From positions 62,001-126,000 of the forward strand of contig JABXHM010000008.1 in the NCBI GenBank assembly GCA_013373625.1: DNA of 64,000 nucleotides, in the 5' to 3' direction. The stretch comes from Alteromonadaceae bacterium. GTDB lineage: Bacteria > Pseudomonadota > Gammaproteobacteria > Enterobacterales > Alteromonadaceae. Below are positions 56,663 through 64,000 of the stretch, piece by piece. The notes under the pieces are model-generated. The model searched no databases, was not told the DNA's origin, and was given only the letters and a program-made list of their open reading frames with translations. How positions within the stretch are numbered: position 1 is the first letter of the stretch; each line of letters opens with the position of its first letter. A program made the position numbers and the translations under genes.

Positions 56663-57928
56663 ATGCAAGCATTTTTAGCCTGGATTGAAGCACGCATTCC
56701 AATGATGCGTGTCGCCAACATGCACGCCATCCAGTATCCGGCACCCAGAAACATGAACTTCTGGTACGTCTTCGGATTTCTGGCCACTATCGTGTTAGTG
56801 AACCAGATTGTGACTGGTATTTGGTTGACCATGAATTTTAACCCAACCGCTGAAGGCGCATTTGCCTCGGTAGAATTCATTATGCGTGAAGTCGACTATG
56901 GTTGGATTATTCGTTACATGCACAGTACCGGCGCCTCGGCGTTCTTTATTGTGGTGTATCTGCATATGTTCCGTGGCATGATTTACGGATCTTATCAAAA
57001 ACCGCGCGAACTACTGTGGATTTTTGGTATGTTGATTTATCTTGCGCTGATGGCTGAAGCCTTTATGGGTTATGTATTGCCATGGGGGCAAATGTCTTAC
57101 TGGGGCGCACAGGTAATCGTATCGCTGTTCAGTGCCATTCCGGTTATCGGGCCTGATCTGGTGCAATGGATCCAGGGTGACTATGTTATCTCTGGTGCTA
57201 CGTTAAACCGATTCTTTGCCTTGCACGTGATTGCGTTGCCACTGGTCATTGTTATTCTGGTGTTCCTGCACATCATTGCGTTACACGAAGTGGGTTCAAA
57301 CAACCCTGACGGCATCGCCATTAAACACAAAAAAGGCAGTCTGCCTGAGTCTGAAAAAACCAAGTTCGAAATCCATGAGTATTACACCAGCAAGTACGAC
57401 ATTGCTGATGACGTACTGCCATTCTTCCCGCACATTGTGCTTAAAGATTTGGTCGCATTTTGTATTTTCCTCGCAGGTTTCACCTACATTATGTTCTTTG
57501 CTCCGGAGATGGGTGGTAAATTCCTTGAGCATCCTAACTTTGAAATTGCTAACCCACTGAAAACGCCTGAGCATATCTTCCCGGTATGGTATTTCACGCC
57601 GTTTTACGCAATTCTGAAAGCGGTTCCGGATAAGCTGTTTGGAGTTATCGCGATGTTTGGTGCGATTATCTTCCTGTTCCTGTTACCTTGGTTCGACCGC
57701 GGTACAGTTAAGTCCTGGCGCTATCGTAGTGGTCTGCACAAACTCAACCTGATTGTGTTTGCCATTGTATTTATCTTCCTGGGCTACTTAGGTGGCACAC
57801 CGCAGGAAAACTGGAAGATAACTGCTTCACAGATCTTAACGGTAATGTATTTCGGTTTCTTCATCCTGATGTTTATTTACAGCAAGAATGAAACCACCAA
57901 GCCTGTACCAGCGAGGATCCCTAAATGA
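56663..57928 (+). CDS. petB: Ubiquinol-cytochrome c reductase, cytochrome b subunit
   Basis: The start at 56663 (MQAFLAWIEARIP) gives 421 residues with eight membrane helices. Heme-ligand histidines lie in RYMHSTGASAFF/VVYLHMF and in FALHVIALPLVIVILVFLHIIALHE. The Qo-site motif usually written PEWY reads PVWY here (57581-57592). It oxidises ubiquinol and moves electrons across the membrane to the Qi site. It is fused neither to c1 nor split. petC overlaps its stop by 4 nt (ATGA). Confidence 0.98.
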   Translation: MQAFLAWIEARIPMMRVANMHAIQYPAPRNMNFWYVFGFLATIVLVNQIVTGIWLTMNFNPTAEGAFASVEFIMREVDYGWIIRYMHSTGASAFFIVVYLHMFRGMIYGSYQKPRELLWIFGMLIYLALMAEAFMGYVLPWGQMSYWGAQVIVSLFSAIPVIGPDLVQWIQGDYVISGATLNRFFALHVIALPLVIVILVFLHIIALHEVGSNNPDGIAIKHKKGSLPESEKTKFEIHEYYTSKYDIADDVLPFFPHIVLKDLVAFCIFLAGFTYIMFFAPEMGGKFLEHPNFEIANPLKTPEHIFPVWYFTPFYAILKAVPDKLFGVIAMFGAIIFLFLLPWFDRGTVKSWRYRSGLHKLNLIVFAIVFIFLGYLGGTPQENWKITASQILTVMYFGFFILMFIYSKNETTKPVPARIPK

Positions 57929-58659
57929 GAAAAATAATCTGTATTCTGGCGTTGCTGTTGCCGGGAATGGCGATGGCCGCTGGCGGCAATGTACACCTAG
58001 ATAAAGCAAACTACGATTTGACTGATAAAGCCTCATTGCAGCGCGGCGCTAAGTTGTTCATGAACTACTGTCTCGGCTGTCATGGGCAACAATATCAGCG
58101 TTACCAGCGTACGTTTAACGACCTGGGCATTCCTGAAGAACTGGCACAGGAAAATCTGCAGTTCACCGGCGATAAAGTCTCAGACTACATTGAACGTTCA
58201 ATGCCTGCTGAATCTGCGGCGCAATGGTTTGGTGCTGCGCCACCTGATTTAACCCTGGTTGCGCGGGTACGCGGGGCAGATTGGATTTATACTTACCTAC
58301 GTTCATTTTATGTGGATGACTCGCGTCCGTTTGGCGTTAACAACACGGTATTCCCAGAAGTCGGTATGCCACATGTGTTGCAACCGCTCCAGGGAACGCC
58401 ACGTAAAGCAACGGAACAAGCAATGGTTGATGGTGAAATGGTTGAGCGCCACGTCGGCATTAAAAGCGATGGTGACGGCAGTATGAGTGCAGCCGAGTAC
58501 GACCAGGCGGTGCTGGATCTGGTGAACTACCTTGAGTACACGGGTGAACCGTTCCGTTTGCAGTCTGAATCCATTGGTAAATGGGTGTTAATGTTTATTC
58601 TGGTACTGTTTGTGTTTGTTTACTTGCTTAAGAAAGAATTCTGGCGAGACGTGCACTAA
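57925..58659 (+). CDS. petC: Ubiquinol-cytochrome c reductase, cytochrome c1 subunit
   Basis: The 244-residue protein has a signal peptide (LLLPGMAMAAGG), a heme c site CLGCH (about 50-54), the methionine ligand region FPEVGMPHVLQPLQG, and a C-terminal anchor helix (WVLMFILVLFVFVYLLKKEFW). It delivers electrons from the Rieske subunit to soluble cytochromes. The acidic stretch DGDGSMSAAEYD is the family's usual loop before NYLEYTGEP. Confidence 0.97.
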   Translation: MRKIICILALLLPGMAMAAGGNVHLDKANYDLTDKASLQRGAKLFMNYCLGCHGQQYQRYQRTFNDLGIPEELAQENLQFTGDKVSDYIERSMPAESAAQWFGAAPPDLTLVARVRGADWIYTYLRSFYVDDSRPFGVNNTVFPEVGMPHVLQPLQGTPRKATEQAMVDGEMVERHVGIKSDGDGSMSAAEYDQAVLDLVNYLEYTGEPFRLQSESIGKWVLMFILVLFVFVYLLKKEFWRDVH

Positions 58660-58689
58660 TTGTTACTGTTTTATAGTATAATAAATTGC

Positions 58690-58714
58690 TAGGGGGCTTC
58701 TCGCCCCCTTTTTA
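58690..58714 (+). terminator. Terminator after petABC
   Basis: GGGGGC (58692-58697), loop TTCTC, GCCCCC (58703-58708), then a T run. Confidence 0.9.
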
Positions 58715-58778
58715 CTTTAATTTGGACGGGCAGACCTGTCCAGATATGATCGTTTTAATGTATTTCGGAGAAGAATGA

Positions 58779-59411
58779 ATGGCCGTAGCCGCGAATAAGC
58801 GTTCAATAATGACGTTGTTCTCAGACACGATTGATATCTACAGTCACCAGGTTCGTATTGTATTGGCCGAAAAGGGCGTCGGCGTAGAGATTAGTTATAC
58901 TGATCCCACCAAACTGCCTGAAGATCTGATGGATCTTAATCCTTACGGAACCGTACCAACGCTGGTTGATCGTGAGTTAGTGCTGTATAAGTCTCATATC
59001 ATCATGGAATACCTTGATGAGCGTTTTCCTCATCCACCTCTTATGCCTGTTTACCCTGTATCGCGCGGCCAGAGTCGTCTGATGATGCATCGCATTGAGC
59101 AAGACTGGTATAGCCTGGCAGCACAAATTTTCCGTGGTGAAGGTGATGTTGAAACTGCGCGTAATGATTTGCGTGAAGCACTGCTTAGTCTGGCGCCGGT
59201 TTTTGCCGAAATGCCTTACTTTATGAGTGAAGAGTTTAGCCTGGTTGATTGTTACCTGGCACCATTGTTATGGCGTTTGCCAGCATTAGGCATTGAACTT
59301 AACGGCGCAGGTGCTAACGACATTCTTGGTTACATGAACCGGATCTTCTCACGTAGTTCCTTTAAGGCTTCGTTGACCGATCAGGAACGTGAAATTCATA
59401 ACCCGTTATGA
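58779..59411 (+). CDS. sspA: Stringent starvation protein A (GST-like)
   Basis: The 210-residue protein has a glutathione-S-transferase fold without the catalytic residues: a thioredoxin-like N-terminal domain (SIMTLFSDTIDIYSHQVRIVLAEKGV) and a helical C-terminal domain. The PYGTVPTLVDREL and YLDERFPHPPLMP motifs are typical of SspA. It binds RNA polymerase and alters transcription in stationary phase. sspB overlaps its stop (ATGA). It follows petABC, as in many gammaproteobacteria. Confidence 0.96.
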   Translation: MAVAANKRSIMTLFSDTIDIYSHQVRIVLAEKGVGVEISYTDPTKLPEDLMDLNPYGTVPTLVDRELVLYKSHIIMEYLDERFPHPPLMPVYPVSRGQSRLMMHRIEQDWYSLAAQIFRGEGDVETARNDLREALLSLAPVFAEMPYFMSEEFSLVDCYLAPLLWRLPALGIELNGAGANDILGYMNRIFSRSSFKASLTDQEREIHNPL

Positions 59412-59857
59412 GTCAAATGACGTCGAACCAACCCTATTTGCTGAAAGCATTTTTCGACTGGATTGTTGATAATGACTTAACGCCGTACATTGTTGTTGAT
59501 GCCACGAATAGTTTGGTAGATGTACCGCAGGAATTTGTTAAGGATGGTCAGATTGTACTGAATATCTCGCCATCTGCCTGCGTTAATTTTTACCTCGACA
59601 AAGACGGCATTTCTTTTCAGGCCAGGTTCAGCGGGCAACCACGCAGTTTAAGTATGCCATGTGAAGCCGTATTGGCAATTTATGCCCGTGAAAACGGTGC
59701 AGGAACTGTCTTTGCCAGCGAAGCTGAAACGGTCTCTGAAGACCGCGCAGAAAGCGAACCAGCACCGGCTGTCGAAGAAGTAAAATCAGATGTTGAAATA
59801 CCACCGCAAACACCGCCCAAAACCCGTGGTAAGCCAAATCTTAAAATTATTAAATAA
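59408..59857 (+). CDS. sspB: ClpXP adaptor SspB
   Basis: The 149-residue protein has the SspB substrate-binding fold (RxYLLKAFFDWIVDNDLTPYIVVD-like start, NISPSACVNFYLDKDGISF, GQPRSLSMPCEAVLAIYA), an acidic disordered linker, and a basic-hydrophobic tail GKPNLKIIK that matches the ClpX-binding element. It delivers ssrA-tagged proteins to ClpXP. Confidence 0.95.
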   Translation: MSQMTSNQPYLLKAFFDWIVDNDLTPYIVVDATNSLVDVPQEFVKDGQIVLNISPSACVNFYLDKDGISFQARFSGQPRSLSMPCEAVLAIYARENGAGTVFASEAETVSEDRAESEPAPAVEEVKSDVEIPPQTPPKTRGKPNLKIIK

Positions 59858-59892
59858 TTTAGGATCACAGGTATTTCACACCGCTAGACAAG

Positions 59893-59916
59893 ACCGGCCT
59901 GAAGGCCGGTTTTTTA
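59893..59916 (+). terminator. Terminator after sspAB
   Basis: ACCGGCC (59893-59899), loop TGAA, GGCCGGT (59904-59910), then a T run. Confidence 0.93.
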
Positions 59917-60107
59917 TTGTCTGTCATAAGCGACGTATTGCTACAACAAAAAAATGTGAACAATTCGTGATACTTTCGCGAGCTTTATTCCTCACTATCT
60001 CAGTGTCGGGCCCAATCAATACGTTGTTTAAACGTATTCGGCCTATTCATTAATTCATTACCAGCTCAACAACAGTTGGATACTTAGCAGAAAGTGAAGG
60101 AAAGTCC

Positions 60108-60821
60108 ATGAGAATTAAACAACTAACATCATTATTATTAGCTGCCGGTGTAACCGCAATCGCACCGGGTCTGCAAGCCGCAGAACTTGAAGTGTCTGTA
60201 CAAAACTTAACTCGTGGTATGTATTTCACGCCCATTTTAATCTCTGCCCATACGCCTGAACAGCAACTGTTTAATGTAGGCGAAGCGGCCAGCGCCGAGT
60301 TACAGGCAATGGCTGAAGGTGGGAGCATTGCAGGGTTAGCGGACGCTACCGCGGCAATGAGTGCGGATAATATTTTAAATCCAGCCAGCGGCTTACTCAT
60401 GCCGACAGCGTCTACCACTGCAACGTTATCTACTGCTGATACGAATTCGGTATTGTCGATTGTGGCGATGATGTTACCGACCAACGATGGTTTTATAGGT
60501 CTTAATAGCTGGAATATTCCTACCGAGCCTGGCACTTACACTGTATACATCAACGCTTATGATGCCGGGACAGAAGCCAACGACGAAATTCGCGGCGGTG
60601 GTCAGCCGGGTGTTCCCGGGCTGCCCGTGCCCCCTCCACTTGAAGATTTAGTTGGCATGAACGGCAGTGGAATAACGTCTGAAATTGTCAATGATACCGT
60701 TCATATTCACCCCGGAAATCTGGGCGATGACGACAGTCAGGGCGGTAGCAGCGATATTTCAAACACCGTGCAGCGCTGGTTAAACCCTGTTGCCAAGGTC
60801 ACAGTAACGGTATCGGAGTAG
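60108..60821 (+). CDS. Spondin-domain secreted protein
   Basis: The 237-residue protein has a signal peptide (cleavage near GLQAAEL) and one bacterial spondin (Spond_N-like) domain. It starts with VSVQNLTRGMYFTPILISAHT, carries MMLPTNDGFIGL and YDAGTEANDEIRGGG, and ends with VHIHPGNLG and WLNPVAKVTVTV. These are the hallmarks of bacterial spondin proteins, of unknown function but likely surface or metal/ligand binding. The next gene encodes a lipoprotein paralogue, 8 nt after the stop, so they form a pair. A GAAGGAAAG ribosome site precedes the start. Confidence 0.85.
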   Translation: MRIKQLTSLLLAAGVTAIAPGLQAAELEVSVQNLTRGMYFTPILISAHTPEQQLFNVGEAASAELQAMAEGGSIAGLADATAAMSADNILNPASGLLMPTASTTATLSTADTNSVLSIVAMMLPTNDGFIGLNSWNIPTEPGTYTVYINAYDAGTEANDEIRGGGQPGVPGLPVPPPLEDLVGMNGSGITSEIVNDTVHIHPGNLGDDDSQGGSSDISNTVQRWLNPVAKVTVTVSE

Positions 60822-60829
60822 GAGATCTT

Positions 60830-61537
60830 ATGATGTTTCAACAACGATTTTCACTGTCATTAATTGGCCTGGGTTGTTTGGCACTGAGCGCCTGTGGTGG
60901 CAGCAGCAATAATAGCCAACCGGCCCCCGAACCAGATCCTGTTTCGTATAGCTACGAAGTCACTGTACAAAACCTGACTCAGGGGCAGCCACTGTCACCG
61001 GTTGCTATTGTGCTACACAATAATGTAACGCTATGGACGATAGGTGAACCTGCAACGGTAGCACTTGAAGTGCTTGCTGAAGGCGGAGACGGTAGTGATT
61101 TTATTGGCGATGATTCTTTTTATGCGTCGATGACGGGAACAGCCCCCATTGGAGCCGGTGCCAGTGACACGCTCACCATTACCGTTACGGATGAAGCTGA
61201 ATCTTTTATTAGCGTGGCGACCATGCTGGTTAATACCAATGATGCATTTGCCGGTATCAGCGGACACTCACTGGCTGAGTTGACGTTGAACGATACTATG
61301 GTGATGATGCTACCTGTTCTTGATGCCGGGACAGAAGCCAACTCAGAAGCTGCGGGGACTATTCCGGGCCCGGCTGATGACGGTGAAGGTTTTAACAGTG
61401 AGCGCGATGACGCTGACGTTGTCAGTTTTCATCCCGGTGTTGTTTCTGGCGAAGACGGTTTAACACTGTCGGTACTAACAAGCGCGCATCGATTTGATAA
61501 CCCGGCTGTAAAGTTGAGCATTACCCGTGTTGAGTAA
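60830..61537 (+). CDS. Spondin-domain lipoprotein
   Basis: The 235-residue paralogue of the gene before it has a lipoprotein signal peptide (lipobox LSAC, then GGSSNNS) and the same spondin landmarks: VTVQNLTQGQPLSPVAIVLHN, VNTNDAFAGI, DAGTEANSEAAG, VVSFHPG and RFDNPAVKLSITRV. It is probably anchored to the outer membrane, while its partner is soluble in the periplasm or exported. The two may act on the same ligand in different places. Function not known. The regulator gene follows after 105 nt. Confidence 0.85.
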   Translation: MMFQQRFSLSLIGLGCLALSACGGSSNNSQPAPEPDPVSYSYEVTVQNLTQGQPLSPVAIVLHNNVTLWTIGEPATVALEVLAEGGDGSDFIGDDSFYASMTGTAPIGAGASDTLTITVTDEAESFISVATMLVNTNDAFAGISGHSLAELTLNDTMVMMLPVLDAGTEANSEAAGTIPGPADDGEGFNSERDDADVVSFHPGVVSGEDGLTLSVLTSAHRFDNPAVKLSITRVE

Positions 61538-61579
61538 CGGGTAAACCAAAGTCCGCAATAAAAGTAATTCCTCTCCGGT

Positions 61580-61620
61580 CTGTTAAATAAGTGTAAGGTT
61601 CCCTCAGCATTGTCTGAGGG
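61580..61620 (+). promoter_or_regulatory. Regulatory-looking region before the atypical response regulator
   Basis: CTGTTAA (61580-61586), ATAA, GTGTAAG (61591-61597) is a weak Pho-box-like pair in 11-bp phase. Directly after it, CCCTCAG (61601-61607) and CTGAGGG (61614-61620) form a perfect 7-bp inverted repeat with a 6-nt loop and no T tract. The latter may be an operator or a leader hairpin; it does not look like a terminator. Confidence 0.35.
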
Positions 61621-61642
61621 GAAACAGCAGAACGGAGAAGGA

Positions 61643-62356
61643 ATGATTCTAGTTATTAGCAGTGACCGTTTTAAGAGCGGTTCAGTTGTTGCTTGCATTA
61701 AGCGTGTAAGTGCTGAATGTGATATCACCAGCGCCACGAGTCAGGCTGTTCAGCGCTGTATTCAGTTTCAATACCCGGTAGTGATAATTGACAGTTATAC
61801 CCGTCTTGCTAATCATTACGGGATCATTCAGCAACTTCAGCAGAATGTACCTGACTGTGCCATCATCGTTGTCGCGCATCAGGCGTGTGACGCAGAGCGC
61901 ATAATGAGTCTGGAGTTGGGGGCTCAGGATTATATCGAGTACCCGTTTAATCCTGCCGAATTACAAGCGCGGGTACGTGTTCAGTTACGTCGGGCTGCAC
62001 AAGTCAAAAATAAATCCCAGAGCATGCAGAAACTGGTACAAATTGGAGGCTTCGTGATTGACAACAGCTACCATCGCGCTGCTGTCGATGGTGAAGAGTT
62101 GCCCTTAACAGCCAAGGAGTTTGCTTTATTGCACTTTTTAGCCCGTCATCCGGATCAGGTTTTCTCACGTGAACAATTGCTCTCCTCAGTTTGGGGGTAT
62201 CAATATGGCGGTTTTGAACACACTGTGGCCAGTCATGTAAACCGGCTGCGTTCAAAACTGAGTAAAACCAAAGCGGGTGCTCATTTAGTGGAAACTGTCT
62301 GGGGGGTCGGTTACAAATTTAACAGCGCATGTCTTGATATGGTCCGAACAGCGTAA
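61643..62356 (+). CDS. OmpR-family response regulator with degenerate receiver domain
   Basis: The start at 61643 (MILVISSD, after GGAGAAGGA) gives 237 residues. The N-terminal receiver keeps the central Asp (VVIIDS, residue 50) but its acidic pair is SS (residues 6-7). The usual Thr/Ser is Ala78, and the conserved Lys is Tyr100 (YIEYPFN). It probably cannot be phosphorylated in the usual way. The C-terminal winged helix is intact (LPLTAKEFALLHFLARHPDQVFSREQLL, YQYGGFEHTVASHVNRLRSKL, VWGVGYKF) and should bind DNA. No histidine kinase is adjacent. It ends in a bidirectional terminator. Confidence 0.9.
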   Translation: MILVISSDRFKSGSVVACIKRVSAECDITSATSQAVQRCIQFQYPVVIIDSYTRLANHYGIIQQLQQNVPDCAIIVVAHQACDAERIMSLELGAQDYIEYPFNPAELQARVRVQLRRAAQVKNKSQSMQKLVQIGGFVIDNSYHRAAVDGEELPLTAKEFALLHFLARHPDQVFSREQLLSSVWGYQYGGFEHTVASHVNRLRSKLSKTKAGAHLVETVWGVGYKFNSACLDMVRTA

Positions 62357-62421
62357 ACGCTTGGTTCGGCATGAATACACTTAATGTGGGTTGAAGCTAT
62401 CGCTACTGTGCATATGTTCTT

Positions 62422-62453
62422 AAAAACAGCCCGTTATCAGACGGGCTGTTTTT
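62422..62453. terminator. Bidirectional terminator between the regulator and the prolyl oligopeptidase
   Basis: A 13-bp stem, AAAAACAGCCCGT (62422-62434) with ACGGGCTGTTTTT (62441-62453), and loop TATCAG. A and T runs at the ends let it work on both strands. Confidence 0.92.
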
Positions 62454-62467
62454 ATTGTCTGGCGTAC

Positions 62468-64000
62468 TTAGTGAGAGCGGTTAGTCATGAGCTTTTCAGT
62501 CAGATAGGTAAACTCAAGAGCTGCCCGTTTTGCAGTTTCCTGCTGATTTGCCGCTGCTGAGTGGCCGCCGTCAATGTTTTCATAGTACAAAAACGGTTTG
62601 CCCGAGGCTTCAAATAGTCTGGCCATTTTTCGGGCGTGGCCGGGGTGTACCCTGTCGTCCTTTGTAGAGGTCACAAAGAAAGGCTCAGGATAGTCAGTTT
62701 CGGCATGAAAATTATGATACGGGGACATTTTTTCCAGCCACTCACGCTCTTTTGGTACATCGGGAGAACCATACTCGCCCACCCAGCTTGCACCGGCCAG
62801 CAACAAATGAAAACGTAGCATGTCGAGCAGGGGGACCTGCACAATGACGGCGTTCCAGAGATCGGGACGCTGAGTTAGCATCACACCCATTAACAATCCA
62901 CCATTAGATCCGCCTTGTATACCAAGATGCTCTGGTGACGTAAGTTTATGATCTATTAACCATTCACCCACCGCTATAAAGTCATCATAGACAACCTGGC
63001 GATTGGTTTTTAGTCCTGCCTGGTGCCATTTAGGGCCAAACTCACCGCCACCCCGAATATTGGCTAATACGTAAGCGCCGCCGCGCTCCAGCCAAAGCTT
63101 GCCGCGCAGTCCGCTATAGTTTGGACGCATGGATATCTTAAAGCCGCCATAACCATAAAGCAGCGTCGGCGTTTGGCCGTCATGTTTAATCCCTTTTTTG
63201 TGAATAATGAAAAAAGGGATCATGGTGCCATCTTTAGAGGCTACTTCTTTTTGTTCAACAACCAGATCGTCTGCATCGAACCAGCTCGGCAAACTCTTGA
63301 GGTGACTAATATTCCCGGTAGCAGGGGAATAACTCATGAGCGAGTCCGAAGTCAGAAAACCCTCATAATTTATCAGCACAGTAGCTTCGTCCTTATCTGC
63401 AAAAGATACAGAAAGGGTGCCATTTTCCGGTAAATCGAGTTGTTTAATTTTCCAACCAGGCTGGCCTTTAGTCACGGCGAACACTTTACCGACTACGTTA
63501 TCACTTACGGTCATTAACAATTGACCTTTGGTCATGGATACTGACTCAACAGCCTGGCGGTCATTGGGTTCAAATATCACTTCTGGCAAGCTTGCTTGGG
63601 TGATTTGTTCGTTTGCTGAATAAGGCATAGCCAGGAGGCTACCAATTTTAAACTGTGCAGTGGTGTTACCCGCTTTGACTGTCCAGTCCTGGTTAATCGT
63701 AAATACTAACTGTCCCTCGAATAAGCCAATCAGCGAGGACTTTTCCGGGATGGGTAATCGTACCGCTTGTTCATTGCCATCCGGAAAAACAAAGTAGTGC
63801 CGGGTAAAAAATGTGGGCGCAACCACTGCAGCTTGTAACGTGGTGCCATCGTCTTTTTTTACCACAAAAGGAAATACACCGACCTGTTTTTTATTACCGC
63901 TGTAAATGGTTTGCGCTTCGCTCAGTGGCTTGCCCCGTTGCCAGCGTTTAACCGTGGTGGGGTAACCAGAATCAGTAAGTGTTGAGCCATCGCCTCCCCA
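62468..64000 (-). CDS. Prolyl oligopeptidase family (S9A) serine peptidase, C-terminal part (5' end outside window)
   Basis: The frame stays open to the window edge, so about 510 residues of a roughly 700-residue enzyme are visible. The part upstream of 63865 continues the family sequence (SLTDSGYP-like STLTDSGYPTTVKRW). The first portion is the beta-propeller, the rest the alpha/beta-hydrolase domain with nucleophile Ser in GIQGGSNGGLLMG, Asp in STKDDRVHPGHA and His in NIDGGHSAAA. It cleaves short peptides after proline or related residues. No signal peptide can be assessed. It is convergent with the response regulator. Confidence 0.92.
   Translation of the reverse strand, partial: WGGDGSTLTDSGYPTTVKRWQRGKPLSEAQTIYSGNKKQVGVFPFVVKKDDGTTLQAAVVAPTFFTRHYFVFPDGNEQAVRLPIPEKSSLIGLFEGQLVFTINQDWTVKAGNTTAQFKIGSLLAMPYSANEQITQASLPEVIFEPNDRQAVESVSMTKGQLLMTVSDNVVGKVFAVTKGQPGWKIKQLDLPENGTLSVSFADKDEATVLINYEGFLTSDSLMSYSPATGNISHLKSLPSWFDADDLVVEQKEVASKDGTMIPFFIIHKKGIKHDGQTPTLLYGYGGFKISMRPNYSGLRGKLWLERGGAYVLANIRGGGEFGPKWHQAGLKTNRQVVYDDFIAVGEWLIDHKLTSPEHLGIQGGSNGGLLMGVMLTQRPDLWNAVIVQVPLLDMLRFHLLLAGASWVGEYGSPDVPKEREWLEKMSPYHNFHAETDYPEPFFVTSTKDDRVHPGHARKMARLFEASGKPFLYYENIDGGHSAAANQQETAKRAALEFTYLTEKLMTNRSH

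Noticed and set aside
58465-58500. EF-hand-like calcium loop (DGDGSMSAAEYD) in cytochrome c1
   Set aside because: The first liganding position is Lys instead of Asp, and an SM-x-x-x-[EQ]-Y-D stretch before the NYLEYTGEP segment is normal in proteobacterial cytochrome c1.

Overview
The window is an ordinary-looking chromosomal segment of a marine-type gammaproteobacterium, most likely from the Alteromonadales (Alteromonas and relatives). This rests on gene order and protein likeness (lptD-surA-pdxA-rsmA-apaG-apaH, djlA-xerD, dsbC-recJ, recO-pdxJ-acpS-rlmD-relA-mazG, rplM-rpsI-petABC-sspAB), on the number of large TonB-dependent receptors, and on Vibrio/Shewanella-style TonB accessory genes. 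No rRNA, tRNA, insertion sequence, prophage or CRISPR array was found.

Layout. 1-12.7 kb: the end of a prolyl-4-hydroxylase-like gene, a very large lipoprotein made of three copies of one ~430-residue module, a TonB-dependent receptor, then a six-gene energy-transduction operon (DUF3450 coiled coil, TtpC-like long ExbB, ExbB, ExbD, TonB, TPR protein). 12.8-18.6 kb: membrane and secreted proteins of unknown role and a PQQ-type sugar dehydrogenase. 18.7-27.2 kb: acnB, a DUF192 protein, lysC, a two-gene operon pairing a 5'-nucleotidase-like protein that has lost its metal ligands with a transmembrane diguanylate cyclase, and arfB. 27.2-35.3 kb: an Asp-box lipoprotein, a Tat-exported PhoD-type phosphatase, a second TonB-dependent receptor convergent to it, and a chemoreceptor. 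35.6-42.3 kb: the minus-strand LPS-assembly/porin-folding/KsgA operon. 42.5-53.6 kb: plus-strand housekeeping genes. 54.7-59.9 kb: ribosomal proteins, cytochrome bc1 and stringent starvation proteins. 60.1-64 kb: two tandem spondin-domain proteins, an OmpR-family regulator with a degenerate receiver, and the C-terminal part of a prolyl oligopeptidase.

The most notable signal is regulatory. Strong matches to the PhoB box (two TGTnA-type heptamers 11 bp apart) lie before the triple-module lipoprotein, before the TonB operon, and, as three consecutive half-sites, before the second TonB-dependent receptor. With the PhoD phosphatase alongside, this suggests a phosphate-starvation programme in which TonB receptors, their own energy-transducing complex and a surface lipoprotein take up phosphate-containing nutrients. 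That is an inference from sequence; no transcript or binding data were available. A second possible system is the pseudo-nucleotidase/diguanylate cyclase pair, which has the form of a periplasmic ligand sensor feeding a c-di-GMP enzyme.

Many start codons were moved from the longest open frame to an internal start, using signal peptides, ribosome binding sites and family lengths. The lptD start stays unresolved because no ATG or GTG precedes its signal peptide at a sensible distance.
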